The notes below the pieces were generated by a model, which worked only from the letters and a program-made list of their open reading frames with translations, was not told where the DNA came from and did not search any database. Positions 1 to 5,692 of a stretch of DNA of 6,083 nt are shown here, in pieces (position 1 is the first letter of the stretch; every line of letters begins with the position of its first letter). The DNA is from Dehalococcoidales bacterium (GTDB lineage: Bacteria > Chloroflexota > Dehalococcoidia > Dehalococcoidales > ARS1013), in contig DAOWHE010000068.1 of assembly GCA_030641585.1 (NCBI GenBank), forward strand, positions 1 through 6,083, read 5' to 3'. A program made the translations under genes and the position numbers.

Positions 1-216
1 AGGTACCACCCCCAGGATGATGGTTATTGCTACCACAAATATAGCCAGTATTCGATATTCCCGACCCAAAAAAGCCATGGCGCCCTCTTTAATGGCGGCT
101 GATACCTCCCTTATTCTCTACGAGCCCTGAGGTTGCGCGAGCACATAGTAGGCCATGAAGGCGGCTACAGCCAGGGCTAAAACACCAGATAGAACTGCGA
201 TTACTATTGGCTCCAC
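1..216 (-). pseudogene. hppA: 5' end of membrane-bound ion-translocating pyrophosphatase, interrupted by in-frame TAG; runs off left edge
   Basis: HppA proteins are multi-span membrane pumps that couple pyrophosphate hydrolysis to H+ or Na+ export. The frame starts at GTG (216-214), 8 nt after a strong AAAGGAG. Codons 1-32 encode a first membrane helix (about residues 3-27) ending AYYVLAQPQGS. Codon 33 is TAG (120-118). The same frame then continues with RIREVSAAIKEGAMAF, LGREYRILAI and a second hydrophobic helix to the window edge. The helix, the short polar loop after QPQG, the IREVSAAIKEGAMAFL segment and the second helix occur in HppA order, so both sides of the stop belong to one gene. 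Only 72 codons of a protein usually near 650-800 residues are visible, and none of the catalytic motifs. The stop could be a real nonsense mutation, a base-calling error, or a readthrough site. The identity is from recalled family sequence, not a search. It lies 38 bp after thiDE. Confidence 0.75.
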
Positions 217-224
217 TCTATAGT

Positions 225-231
225 CTCCTTT
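225..231 (-). promoter_or_regulatory. Ribosome binding site of hppA
   Basis: AAAGGAG on the minus strand, 8 nt before the GTG at 216-214. It fixes the start of the interrupted hppA frame and shows that the short segment before the TAG is a genuine translated N-terminus, not chance open frame. Confidence 0.75.
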
Positions 232-242
232 CTATTCTTATG

Positions 243-275
243 ACGCAAGATGTATCAGGCTACTCGCTCTTGCGT
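243..275 (-). repeat. Inverted repeat over the thiDE stop codon
   Basis: On the minus strand ACGCAAGA (275-268) is followed by a 17-base loop and by TCTTGCGT (250-243), a perfect 8 bp stem enclosing the thiDE TGA. No T-run follows (next bases CATAAGAATAG), so it is not a standard intrinsic terminator. It could be a weak processing or stability hairpin between thiDE and hppA, or chance. Confidence 0.35.
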
Positions 276-1328
276 TTCAAGTTTATTTACTATCTGTCTG
301 GTCGATTCCTTGGCGGACTCAGCCTGCATTATGGCACTGATTACGGCTACTGAGCTAGCGCCGGAAGCTATAACCTCAGCCACATTATCAGCAGTAATAC
401 CGCCGATAGCAACCAGGGGTAACTTCACCTTCTTTTTGATTAGGCTTAGCATCTCTAAGCCGATTACATCAGTCGCTTCTCTGGATTCGGTCGGGTAGAT
501 GGCACCGACGGCGATGTAGTCAGCTCCTTCAGCCTCAGCAGCAGTAGCCTGGACTACGCTGGTTACCGAACAGCCCAGGAGCTTATCTATTGGCAGCAGT
601 TGACGGGCAACCCCAACCGGCAGGTCATCCTGCCCCAGATGCAGCCCGTCAGCATCAGCGGCTAGGGCTAAATCAAGGTAGTCATTTACTATAAAAAGCA
701 CATCATGCTCACTACACAGTCTCTTTAGCTGCTGGGCTATAGGCAATAGCTCCTTCTTGCCTGAGATTTTATCACGAAGCTGTATTATTTTGGCCCCGCC
801 CCGAATTAGCTGAGCGGCTACCTCAAGGTGACTGCGCCCGCTTAAGAACCGGGTATCAATAATAGCGTATAGCCCTAATATATGCTCTAATTTATCCCTT
901 CGCAGCATCTTGGAGAGCAGAGCTCGCTCTATAGTGTAGAGGCTGAATCTAGCCTTTTTGAACTTCTCTGGGTCTAGTTTAATGCCTGGTATCTTAGCCA
1001 GCTCCTCAATAACCCTCAGCGACTGCTGAACCCTTCTGGCATTGGCTATGACCACTTCTGTTAGCTCTCTCCCCTTTGCCTGCTGTGGAGCCTCAAGATT
1101 AATGCCAACATCGCCTTCTGAATTGCGTGCCTGAAGGAGCTGTTGGTTTAGCGCCTGGCGAGCGGTTATAAGCTCATGCCGCAAGGTTTTTAGCTGCTGG
1201 GTCAGAGCGGCGGCGGCGAGCAGAAAGCGAGCCATATCCTCAAGAAGGCGAAGACCTTCCCCGATGCGGTTCAAGTTAGCATCAATAATGCGCAGCGTTT
1301 GCCTTGATGTTGCCTCTGGTAAGACCAT
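255..1328 (-). CDS. thiE: Bifunctional ThiD2 (HMP-P kinase) - ThiE (thiamine phosphate synthase) fusion
   Basis: This 357-residue cytosolic protein has two parts. Residues about 10-140 match the ThiD2 domain (opening RIIDANLNRIGEGLRLLED), described as a monofunctional hydroxymethylpyrimidine-phosphate kinase and often fused to ThiE. Residues about 150-345 are a ThiE TIM barrel that joins HMP-PP to thiazole phosphate to give thiamine phosphate. Visible ThiE motifs are QLRDK (183-187), IVNDYLDLA (213-221), DGLHLGQDD (227-235), GADYIAVGAIYPT (268-280) and AIGGI (307-311). The usual Thr-Lys pair after the PT motif is Ser-Arg here (282-283), and the loop often containing His reads GCSVTS (252-257). 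The ATG is supported because the conserved ThiD2 opening begins a dozen residues later, although no clear Shine-Dalgarno precedes it. It follows yraN after 75 bp and precedes hppA by 38 bp. The product call is firm; kinase activity is inferred from the family. Confidence 0.93.
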   Translation of the reverse strand: MVLPEATSRQTLRIIDANLNRIGEGLRLLEDMARFLLAAAALTQQLKTLRHELITARQALNQQLLQARNSEGDVGINLEAPQQAKGRELTEVVIANARRVQQSLRVIEELAKIPGIKLDPEKFKKARFSLYTIERALLSKMLRRDKLEHILGLYAIIDTRFLSGRSHLEVAAQLIRGGAKIIQLRDKISGKKELLPIAQQLKRLCSEHDVLFIVNDYLDLALAADADGLHLGQDDLPVGVARQLLPIDKLLGCSVTSVVQATAAEAEGADYIAVGAIYPTESREATDVIGLEMLSLIKKKVKLPLVAIGGITADNVAEVIASGASSVAVISAIMQAESAKESTRQIVNKLETQERVA

Positions 1329-1338
1329 GATTATGTTA

Positions 1339-1358
1339 CTTAGCGGTAATCTTAGTGG
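1339..1358 (-). repeat. Short imperfect direct repeat in the thiDE leader
   Basis: Plus-strand CTTAGCGG (1339-1346) and CTTAGTGG (1351-1358) match at 7 of 8 bases with a 12 bp period. They lie between the possible -10 element and the thiDE start, where a regulator could bind. The units are short enough that chance is likely. Confidence 0.2.
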
Positions 1359-1361
1359 CTA

Positions 1362-1391
1362 ATTTTAGCACAACTTTAACTTGCGGGTAAA
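1362..1391 (-). promoter_or_regulatory. Possible sigma70-type promoter for thiDE
   Basis: On the minus strand TTTACC (1391-1386, 4 of 6 to TTGACA) is followed by an 18-base spacer and TAAAAT (1367-1362, 5 of 6 to TATAAT), 33 bases before the thiDE ATG. It sits in the only gap longer than 40 bp in the window, where the dense operon spacing breaks. The leader is too short for a TPP riboswitch. This is a consensus match only. Confidence 0.3.
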
Positions 1392-1403
1392 GCTGAATGG
1401 TGC

Positions 1404-1775
1404 TTAAGTCTCGTTCACTGCATTTTCAATGAGCTCAATATGCGATAGCTTTCCTTTTTGGTCGAGCCTTACCGCTACAAAATCAATGCGCCATAACGGT
1501 GGCAGATTGTTATGTGTTTGCCGGTAGTAGTAGGCGGTAGTTATCAGTTTTTTCTTCTTGGCTTCGGTGACCGACTCTTCGGGACTACCAAACTCAAGGC
1601 TGGTTTTGGTTCTTACCTCAACAAAAACAAGGTAGTCTTTGTGTTTGGCCACAATATCAATCTCGCCTTCCGGGTAGTGGTAGTTAGTCTCTAAGATACG
1701 GTAGCCACGCTTTTTGAGGAAGCCCTTGGCCAGTTTTTCACCCCACCGGCCGGTATCTCCACGTTTCATAGCCAC
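1404..1775 (-). CDS. yraN: YraN/UPF0102 family endonuclease-like protein
   Basis: The protein is 123 residues, normal for UPF0102. This family has a Holliday-junction-resolvase-like / restriction-nuclease-like fold, and its cellular role is not settled. Visible features are the N-terminal TGRWGEKLAKGFLKKRGYRI (8-27), the acidic motif GEIDIVA (37-43), VEVRTK (52-57) in place of the usual EVKxR, and WRIDFVAV (95-102). Glu38, Asp40 and Glu53 are the likely metal-site residues. Two starts are possible. The GTG at 1775-1773 lies 12 nt after AAGGA. The ATG at 1769-1767 gives a 121-residue protein whose ATGA overlaps the rnhB stop. Either implies translational coupling to rnhB, and a yraN-rnhB pairing is common in bacteria, which hints at a DNA-processing role. 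The family call is firm; the activity is not demonstrated. Confidence 0.92.
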   Translation of the reverse strand: MAMKRGDTGRWGEKLAKGFLKKRGYRILETNYHYPEGEIDIVAKHKDYLVFVEVRTKTSLEFGSPEESVTEAKKKKLITTAYYYRQTHNNLPPLWRIDFVAVRLDQKGKLSHIELIENAVNET

Positions 1776-2413
1776 GGGAAAATCAATTCCTTGACCGGAT
1801 GGAAGGAGCGACGGTGAACCGGTGATGGCCCCAGTCTTTTAAGATTTAGGACGTGTTTTTCGGTACAGTAGCCTTTGTGTTGCGCCAGCCCATAGCCGGG
1901 GTAACTACTGTCCAGCTCTATCATCAGCCGGTCCCGGGTCACTTTGGCTATTATTGAGGCGCAGGCGATAGAGAAGCACAGTGAGTCCCCATCAACTATA
2001 CCCTTCTGAGGTAATGGCACCTCGGGTAGGGACAGATAGTCTATCAGCAGGAACTCAGGTGGTGGTGAAAGCTGGTCTATAGCCAGCTTCATTGCCAGTT
2101 TTGTTGACTTGACGATGCCCTGGGCATCTATGTTTTCATAAGAAACTTCACCCACTCCTACTGAGATAGCTACCTCATGAATGAGGTTAAACAGGTATTC
2201 GCGCTTAGTCGGGGTAAGTAGCTTGCTGTCTTTTACCTGCTTTAGCCAACCAGCTTTTATTTGGCAGGGCACGATGACGGCGGCGGCTACCACCGGGCCA
2301 GCCAGTGAACCACGGCCAACCTCATCAATACCAGCGATAAACTGGTAACCCAGAGCTTTAAGCTTTCTTTCTTCAACAAAGGACGGTTTCAGCTCGGTGC
2401 TTATCAGATTCAC
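1766..2413 (-). CDS. rnhB: Ribonuclease HII
   Basis: RNase HII cuts the RNA strand of RNA-DNA hybrids and makes the incision at single ribonucleotides embedded in DNA. The 215 residues carry GIDEVGRGSLAGPV (28-41) with catalytic Asp30 and Glu31, the DSKLL motif (62-66), Asp125 in LLIDYL, Asp143 in DGDS, and SIACASIIAKVTRD (148-161). The 18-residue spacing of Asp125 and Asp143 equals that of E. coli Asp108 and Asp126, so the four-carboxylate site is complete. The C-terminal YPGYGLAQHKGY (171-182) and HRRSFHPV (200-207) blocks are also typical. The only common start codon before the GIDE motif is GTG at 2413-2411, which sits directly against an AAGGGG sequence and inside the last 41 bp of mnmA. 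The N-terminus is therefore less certain than the rest. It overlaps yraN downstream. Confidence 0.95.
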   Translation of the reverse strand: MNLISTELKPSFVEERKLKALGYQFIAGIDEVGRGSLAGPVVAAAVIVPCQIKAGWLKQVKDSKLLTPTKREYLFNLIHEVAISVGVGEVSYENIDAQGIVKSTKLAMKLAIDQLSPPPEFLLIDYLSLPEVPLPQKGIVDGDSLCFSIACASIIAKVTRDRLMIELDSSYPGYGLAQHKGYCTEKHVLNLKRLGPSPVHRRSFHPVKELIFPWL

Positions 2414-3485
2414 CCCCTTGTTTGGCTTCTGAAGCCTCTATTATACCCCCACCCAGGACAGCCTCGCCCTGATAGAATACGACTGCCTGACCGGGTGCAA
2501 TTGCCCGCTGGGGCTTGAGGAAATAAACCTCAGCAGCGCCGTCACTAAGGCTTAATTTAACCGCCACCTCGGGTGAGCTATAGCGGACTTTGGCCGTTAT
2601 ATTGCTAAGCTCTCCCGGGGCTTTACCCGATACCCAGTTCAGCTGGCTGGCAACAAGCTGAGCACATAGCAGTTGCTCTTCGGTGCCTGCTATCAGTCTG
2701 TTACTGCTGGCATCAATCCTGAGTACATACAGGCGTCTATCTGAAGCCAGCCCCAGACCCTGTCTTTGCCCTACAGTATATCGGGCTAGACCATTGTGTC
2801 TGCCAAGAATGTTCCCATCAGTATCAACAATGTCCCCCGGTGGGGAGGGGACGCGTTCGGCAATAAAGGCGCGATAGTCATTGCCCGGGATAAAACAAAT
2901 ATCCTGGCTGTCACGACTGGTAGCAGTGGGCAAGCCCAGTTCAGCGGCCAGTCTTCTTACTTCTGTCTTATGGAAATCGCCTATAGGTAGCAAAAGGTGG
3001 CGAAGCTCTTTCTGCCCCAGAGTATGGAGAAAATATGACTGGTCTTTGGTGGGGTCAACCCCTTTCAGCAGACGGTAGCCATCTGCTGAATGTTCAACCC
3101 GGCCGTAGTGTCCGGTAGCTATAAAATCAGCGTCCAGCTCCCTGACTCTACTTAATAGGGCATCAAACTTTATATACTGGTTACACCTGATACAGGGATT
3201 TGGTGTTCTTCCCCGGCTATACTCCTTAAAGAAATCGGCAATCACTGTTTGGGCAAAAATATCCCTAAAATTCATCACATAGTGAGGAATGCCTAGCTTA
3301 TAGGCTACACTCTTGGCATCCTCTACCGCCCCCAGTCCGCAACAGCCGCCAAAGCCTTGCTTATCCTGGGGCCAGATTTGCATGGTGACGCCGATTACCT
3401 GGTAGCCCCGCTCTTTGAGAACGGCGGCAGCAACAGAGGAATCCACCCCGCCACTCATGGCTACTACAACCCGCTTGCCGGTCAT
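2373..3485 (-). CDS. mnmA: tRNA-specific 2-thiouridylase MnmA
   Basis: MnmA adenylates U34 of Lys, Glu and Gln tRNAs and replaces O2 with sulfur delivered as persulfide, giving the 2-thio part of wobble mnm5s2U. The 370-residue length is normal. The ATP pyrophosphatase motif SGGVDSS is at 11-17. The nucleophile Cys98 lies in NPCIRCN (96-102) and the second catalytic cysteine Cys197 in SQDICF (193-198), matching E. coli Cys102 and Cys199. TGHYGR (124-129), KDQSYFL (147-153), YTVGQRQGLG (236-245) and the C-terminal barrel ending in AVLGGGIIE (342-350) are present. The last 20 residues are polar, look non-conserved and overlap the rnhB start. The ATG shares ATGA with the tmk stop and has AGGGAG 7 nt upstream, so the start is secure. 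Co-transcription with tmk and rnhB is very likely. Confidence 0.97.
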   Translation of the reverse strand: MTGKRVVVAMSGGVDSSVAAAVLKERGYQVIGVTMQIWPQDKQGFGGCCGLGAVEDAKSVAYKLGIPHYVMNFRDIFAQTVIADFFKEYSRGRTPNPCIRCNQYIKFDALLSRVRELDADFIATGHYGRVEHSADGYRLLKGVDPTKDQSYFLHTLGQKELRHLLLPIGDFHKTEVRRLAAELGLPTATSRDSQDICFIPGNDYRAFIAERVPSPPGDIVDTDGNILGRHNGLARYTVGQRQGLGLASDRRLYVLRIDASSNRLIAGTEEQLLCAQLVASQLNWVSGKAPGELSNITAKVRYSSPEVAVKLSLSDGAAEVYFLKPQRAIAPGQAVVFYQGEAVLGGGIIEASEAKQGGESDKHRAETVLC

Positions 3486-4114
3486 TTTTGGACTCCCTGA
3501 TGTGGTAACAGCTGGCTTACCCTTTGCCAGATAATATTTTCTACCTCCTCTTTGGGCTTGGTAGCATCTATTACCAGCCAGCGCTGTGGCTCATCAGCCG
3601 CCAGCTTTAGGTAGCCCTGCCGCACTTTTTGGTGAAAGGCTAAAATCTCCTTCTCAAAGCGGTCGCGTTTTCGTGCTTTTTTGCGACCAAGTCCTTCCTC
3701 GAAAGGCACATCCAGTAGAACTGTCAGGTCAGGTATTAATCCTTGAGTGGCAGCCTTATTAACTTTTTTAACTATTTCTAAATCCAAACCCCTCCCAGAG
3801 TACTGATAAGCAATGGTGGAGTCGGCATAGCGGTCGCAGATAACAACTTTACCGCTTTCTAGATTAGGCTTGATTACTCCAGCTACCAATTGGGCACGGG
3901 AGGCGTTAAACAACAGTAGCTCGGTCATTGGTGATATATCAGGACTTTCAGCCCATTTTAACAAGTGGTTAATTCTATCTCCCAGACGAGTACCGCCCGG
4001 TTCGTGGGTTAGAATTACTGGAATAGCTAGTTTCTCTAATTTCTCATAGAGCACTCTGGACTGAGTGCTCTTGCCTGAGCCTTCTCCACCCTCAAAGGTG
4101 ATAAATAGAGCCAT
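3482..4114 (-). CDS. tmk: Thymidylate kinase (dTMP kinase)
   Basis: Tmk phosphorylates dTMP to dTDP with ATP in the cytosol, an essential step in dTTP supply. The 210-residue length is typical. The P-loop is GGEGSGKST (9-17), followed by HEPGGTRLG (37-45), the DRY motif (94-96), AYQYSGRGL (102-110) in the dTMP-binding region, and a basic lid segment RKKARKRDRFE (144-154). All expected motifs are present. AAGGA of the Shine-Dalgarno ends 10 nt before the ATG, inside the last codons of the upstream ATPase gene. The gap to that gene is only 3 bp, and the stop overlaps the mnmA start by 4 bp, so this is an internal operon gene. Nothing unusual is seen. Confidence 0.97.
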   Translation of the reverse strand: MALFITFEGGEGSGKSTQSRVLYEKLEKLAIPVILTHEPGGTRLGDRINHLLKWAESPDISPMTELLLFNASRAQLVAGVIKPNLESGKVVICDRYADSTIAYQYSGRGLDLEIVKKVNKAATQGLIPDLTVLLDVPFEEGLGRKKARKRDRFEKEILAFHQKVRQGYLKLAADEPQRWLVIDATKPKEEVENIIWQRVSQLLPHQGVQK

Positions 4115-4117
4115 GGT

Positions 4118-5641
4118 TTAGCTTTCCTTATAAATCCTCACCCGTCGCTCCGGCTCTTGTCCCAGGCTCTGTGAGGACAGGTCGTTTCTTTCAGCGATAA
4201 GGTGCTGCAACCGCCTGATATAGGCACTCTGGGGGCTTAGTTCTACTGCTTCCTTGCTCTCCATCACCTGACTTACCGCCTCCTCTGCTTCACTGAGGGC
4301 AAACCCCAGAGAAGCTGATTTGGCGGTGGGAGCTACTGGATAAATGGTACTTAGCATTTGCCTCAGTTGGGCTGGCGTATGGCTTCTGAGGACATAGATG
4401 GGCAGGTTAGCCACCTCTGCGTCCCTGACCTTCTGTGACTTTCGGCGGTAGTAGCTCTTGGAGGTTATAAACAGGTTAGCCTGGCTCAGGTTACTAGCTA
4501 TGTTCAGGCTCAAGTGCACCTCTTTGGCTATTTGCTCAAGTTTCCTCCGGTTAATGCCAAATAGATATAAGCTGGGTGTAACCTGCTCCTTGACAAGTGA
4601 TGTGTCTTTGGCGGTTCGTCTTGTTGGGGCTTCGGCCGGTGCTTTACGTTTTGTTCTGACTTCTCCAGCCTCGTCCAGCCAGCGAATCTCGGTGGTGCTG
4701 AGCTTGCCGCGTAGGATAGCGTCAACAGCCTCGCCGGCATCAGGATGAATGGCCACCCTGTCCCGGTCCTGAATTTCAATGACAATATCAAAAGTAGGCG
4801 GCGCCATACGCTCCAGAATTGTCTTCTGTGTTCTCCGTCGCTTGGCTTCCTCATCGCCAAGGGTTACTGCCTGGATGCCACCAATGAGGTCGCACAAGGT
4901 CGGGTTGGCTATTAAGTTCTCCAGTGTGTTACCGTGGGCAGTGCCTACCAGTTGCACACCACGCTCGGCGATAGTTCGCGCCGCCTGGGCTTCAAGCTCG
5001 GTGCCGATTTCATCAATAATGATCACCTCGGGCATGTGGTTTTCCACGGCCTCAATCATTACCGCGTGCTGCATAGCCGGCGTGATCACCTGCATCCGCC
5101 GGGCATGGCCAATGGCCGGGTGGGGAATATCACCATCACCGGCAATCTCGTTTGAGGTATCCACAATGATAACGCGCTTTTTAAGGTCATCGGCTAACAC
5201 CCGGGCTACTTCACGCAGCATTGTTGTTTTGCCTATCCCGGGACGACCTAGAAGCAGGACGCTTTTACCGGATTGGACAAGGTCTAAAATTATCTTTATG
5301 GTGCCGAATACAGCCCGACCAACACGGCAGGTAAGACCAACAGTGTGTCCCTTGCGATTACGGATAGCCGAAATGCGGTGCAGGGTGCGCTCAATCCCGG
5401 CACGGTTGTCATCCCCGAAGTCACTGATGCGGGCGGTGACATAATCAATGTCCTCTCCAGTGACTTCCCGTGGGTAGAGAATTACTTCCCGATGGGGAAA
5501 ACGGGCTTCAGGGGGTCGTCCCAGGTCGAGGACCACTTCCAGTAGCTCACTGAGGTCATCTTGCTGACATAATGGCTGGCGAATGTGTGGTGGTAGGATA
5601 CCAAGCAAAGCATCCAGGTCGTCAGTTGTTACCTTTGACAA
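4118..5641 (-). CDS. SpoIIIAA/Ycf45-like AAA+ ATPase with C-terminal R3H domain
   Basis: The protein is 507 residues. An N-terminal domain (about 1-110) precedes a P-loop ATPase core with Walker A GRPGIGKTT (132-140), Walker B EVIIIDE (205-211) and a GTAHG segment (233-237), plus DTSNEIAGDG (161-170) typical of SpoIIIAA/Ycf45 proteins. A basic linker (about 328-350) leads to a less conserved domain (about 355-435) and an R3H single-strand nucleic-acid-binding domain (about 464-505), whose signature Arg476-x3-His480 is visible in AYIRRLQH. There is no membrane segment, so it is cytosolic. The start is TTG (5641-5639), backed by GGAGG 6 nt upstream. It lies 30 bp after pdxS and 3 bp before tmk. 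Such proteins are widespread, but their function is unknown. The operon and R3H domain suggest nucleic-acid handling (inference). It is not a sporulation gene in any demonstrable sense, because no spoIIIAB-AH genes follow. Confidence 0.88.
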   Translation of the reverse strand: MSKVTTDDLDALLGILPPHIRQPLCQQDDLSELLEVVLDLGRPPEARFPHREVILYPREVTGEDIDYVTARISDFGDDNRAGIERTLHRISAIRNRKGHTVGLTCRVGRAVFGTIKIILDLVQSGKSVLLLGRPGIGKTTMLREVARVLADDLKKRVIIVDTSNEIAGDGDIPHPAIGHARRMQVITPAMQHAVMIEAVENHMPEVIIIDEIGTELEAQAARTIAERGVQLVGTAHGNTLENLIANPTLCDLIGGIQAVTLGDEEAKRRRTQKTILERMAPPTFDIVIEIQDRDRVAIHPDAGEAVDAILRGKLSTTEIRWLDEAGEVRTKRKAPAEAPTRRTAKDTSLVKEQVTPSLYLFGINRRKLEQIAKEVHLSLNIASNLSQANLFITSKSYYRRKSQKVRDAEVANLPIYVLRSHTPAQLRQMLSTIYPVAPTAKSASLGFALSEAEEAVSQVMESKEAVELSPQSAYIRRLQHLIAERNDLSSQSLGQEPERRVRIYKES

Positions 5642-5647
5642 AAGCAG

Positions 5648-5652
5648 CCTCC
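5648..5652 (-). promoter_or_regulatory. Ribosome binding site that fixes the TTG start of the R3H ATPase
   Basis: GGAGG on the minus strand, 6 nt before TTG (5641-5639). No ATG or GTG in the same frame is similarly placed, so it decides in favour of the unusual TTG start. Confidence 0.7.
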
Positions 5653-5662
5653 GGGAATGCTT

Positions 5663-5692
5663 ATTATCGTATTACCATCCTCTAGGTGCTAA
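5663..5692 (-). promoter_or_regulatory. Weak possible promoter at the pdxS-ATPase junction
   Basis: TTAGCA (5692-5687, 4 of 6) is followed by an 18-base spacer and GATAAT (5668-5663, 5 of 6). Most of the element lies in the end of pdxS, and it would start transcription just before the ATPase ribosome binding site. It might separate the ATPase-tmk-mnmA-rnhB-yraN block from pdxS. This is a consensus match only, and simple readthrough from pdxS is equally possible. Confidence 0.2.

Noticed and set aside
118..120. Pyrrolysine insertion at the hppA TAG
   Set aside because: Pyrrolysine is known in few enzyme families, mainly methylamine methyltransferases, and HppA is not one of them. Nothing in the window indicates pyl genes. 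A substitution or sequence error is simpler.
243..275. Intrinsic terminator after thiDE
   Set aside because: An 8 bp inverted repeat exists, but the loop is 17 bases and no T-run follows, so it is listed only as an inverted repeat.
250..498. An 82-codon plus-strand frame opposite the end of thiDE
   Set aside because: It is antisense to the conserved ThiE C-terminus, has no ribosome binding site that I can see and shows no family features.
4528..4860. A 110-codon minus-strand frame overlapping the ATPase gene in another phase
   Set aside because: The ATPase frame is unbroken through this stretch, and the alternative product shows no recognisable motif.
4779..5444. A 221-codon open frame on the plus strand opposite the R3H ATPase gene
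   Set aside because: It lies wholly antisense to a gene with clear Walker and R3H motifs. Its translation is low-complexity, rich in Ser, Arg, Ile and Thr, with no domain I recognise. It is best explained as a shadow of the real gene's codon bias.
4118..5641. Calling the ATPase gene spoIIIAA
   Set aside because: The ATPase core is SpoIIIAA-like, but the protein is far longer than SpoIIIAA (about 300 residues), ends in an R3H domain and is not followed by other spoIIIA genes.
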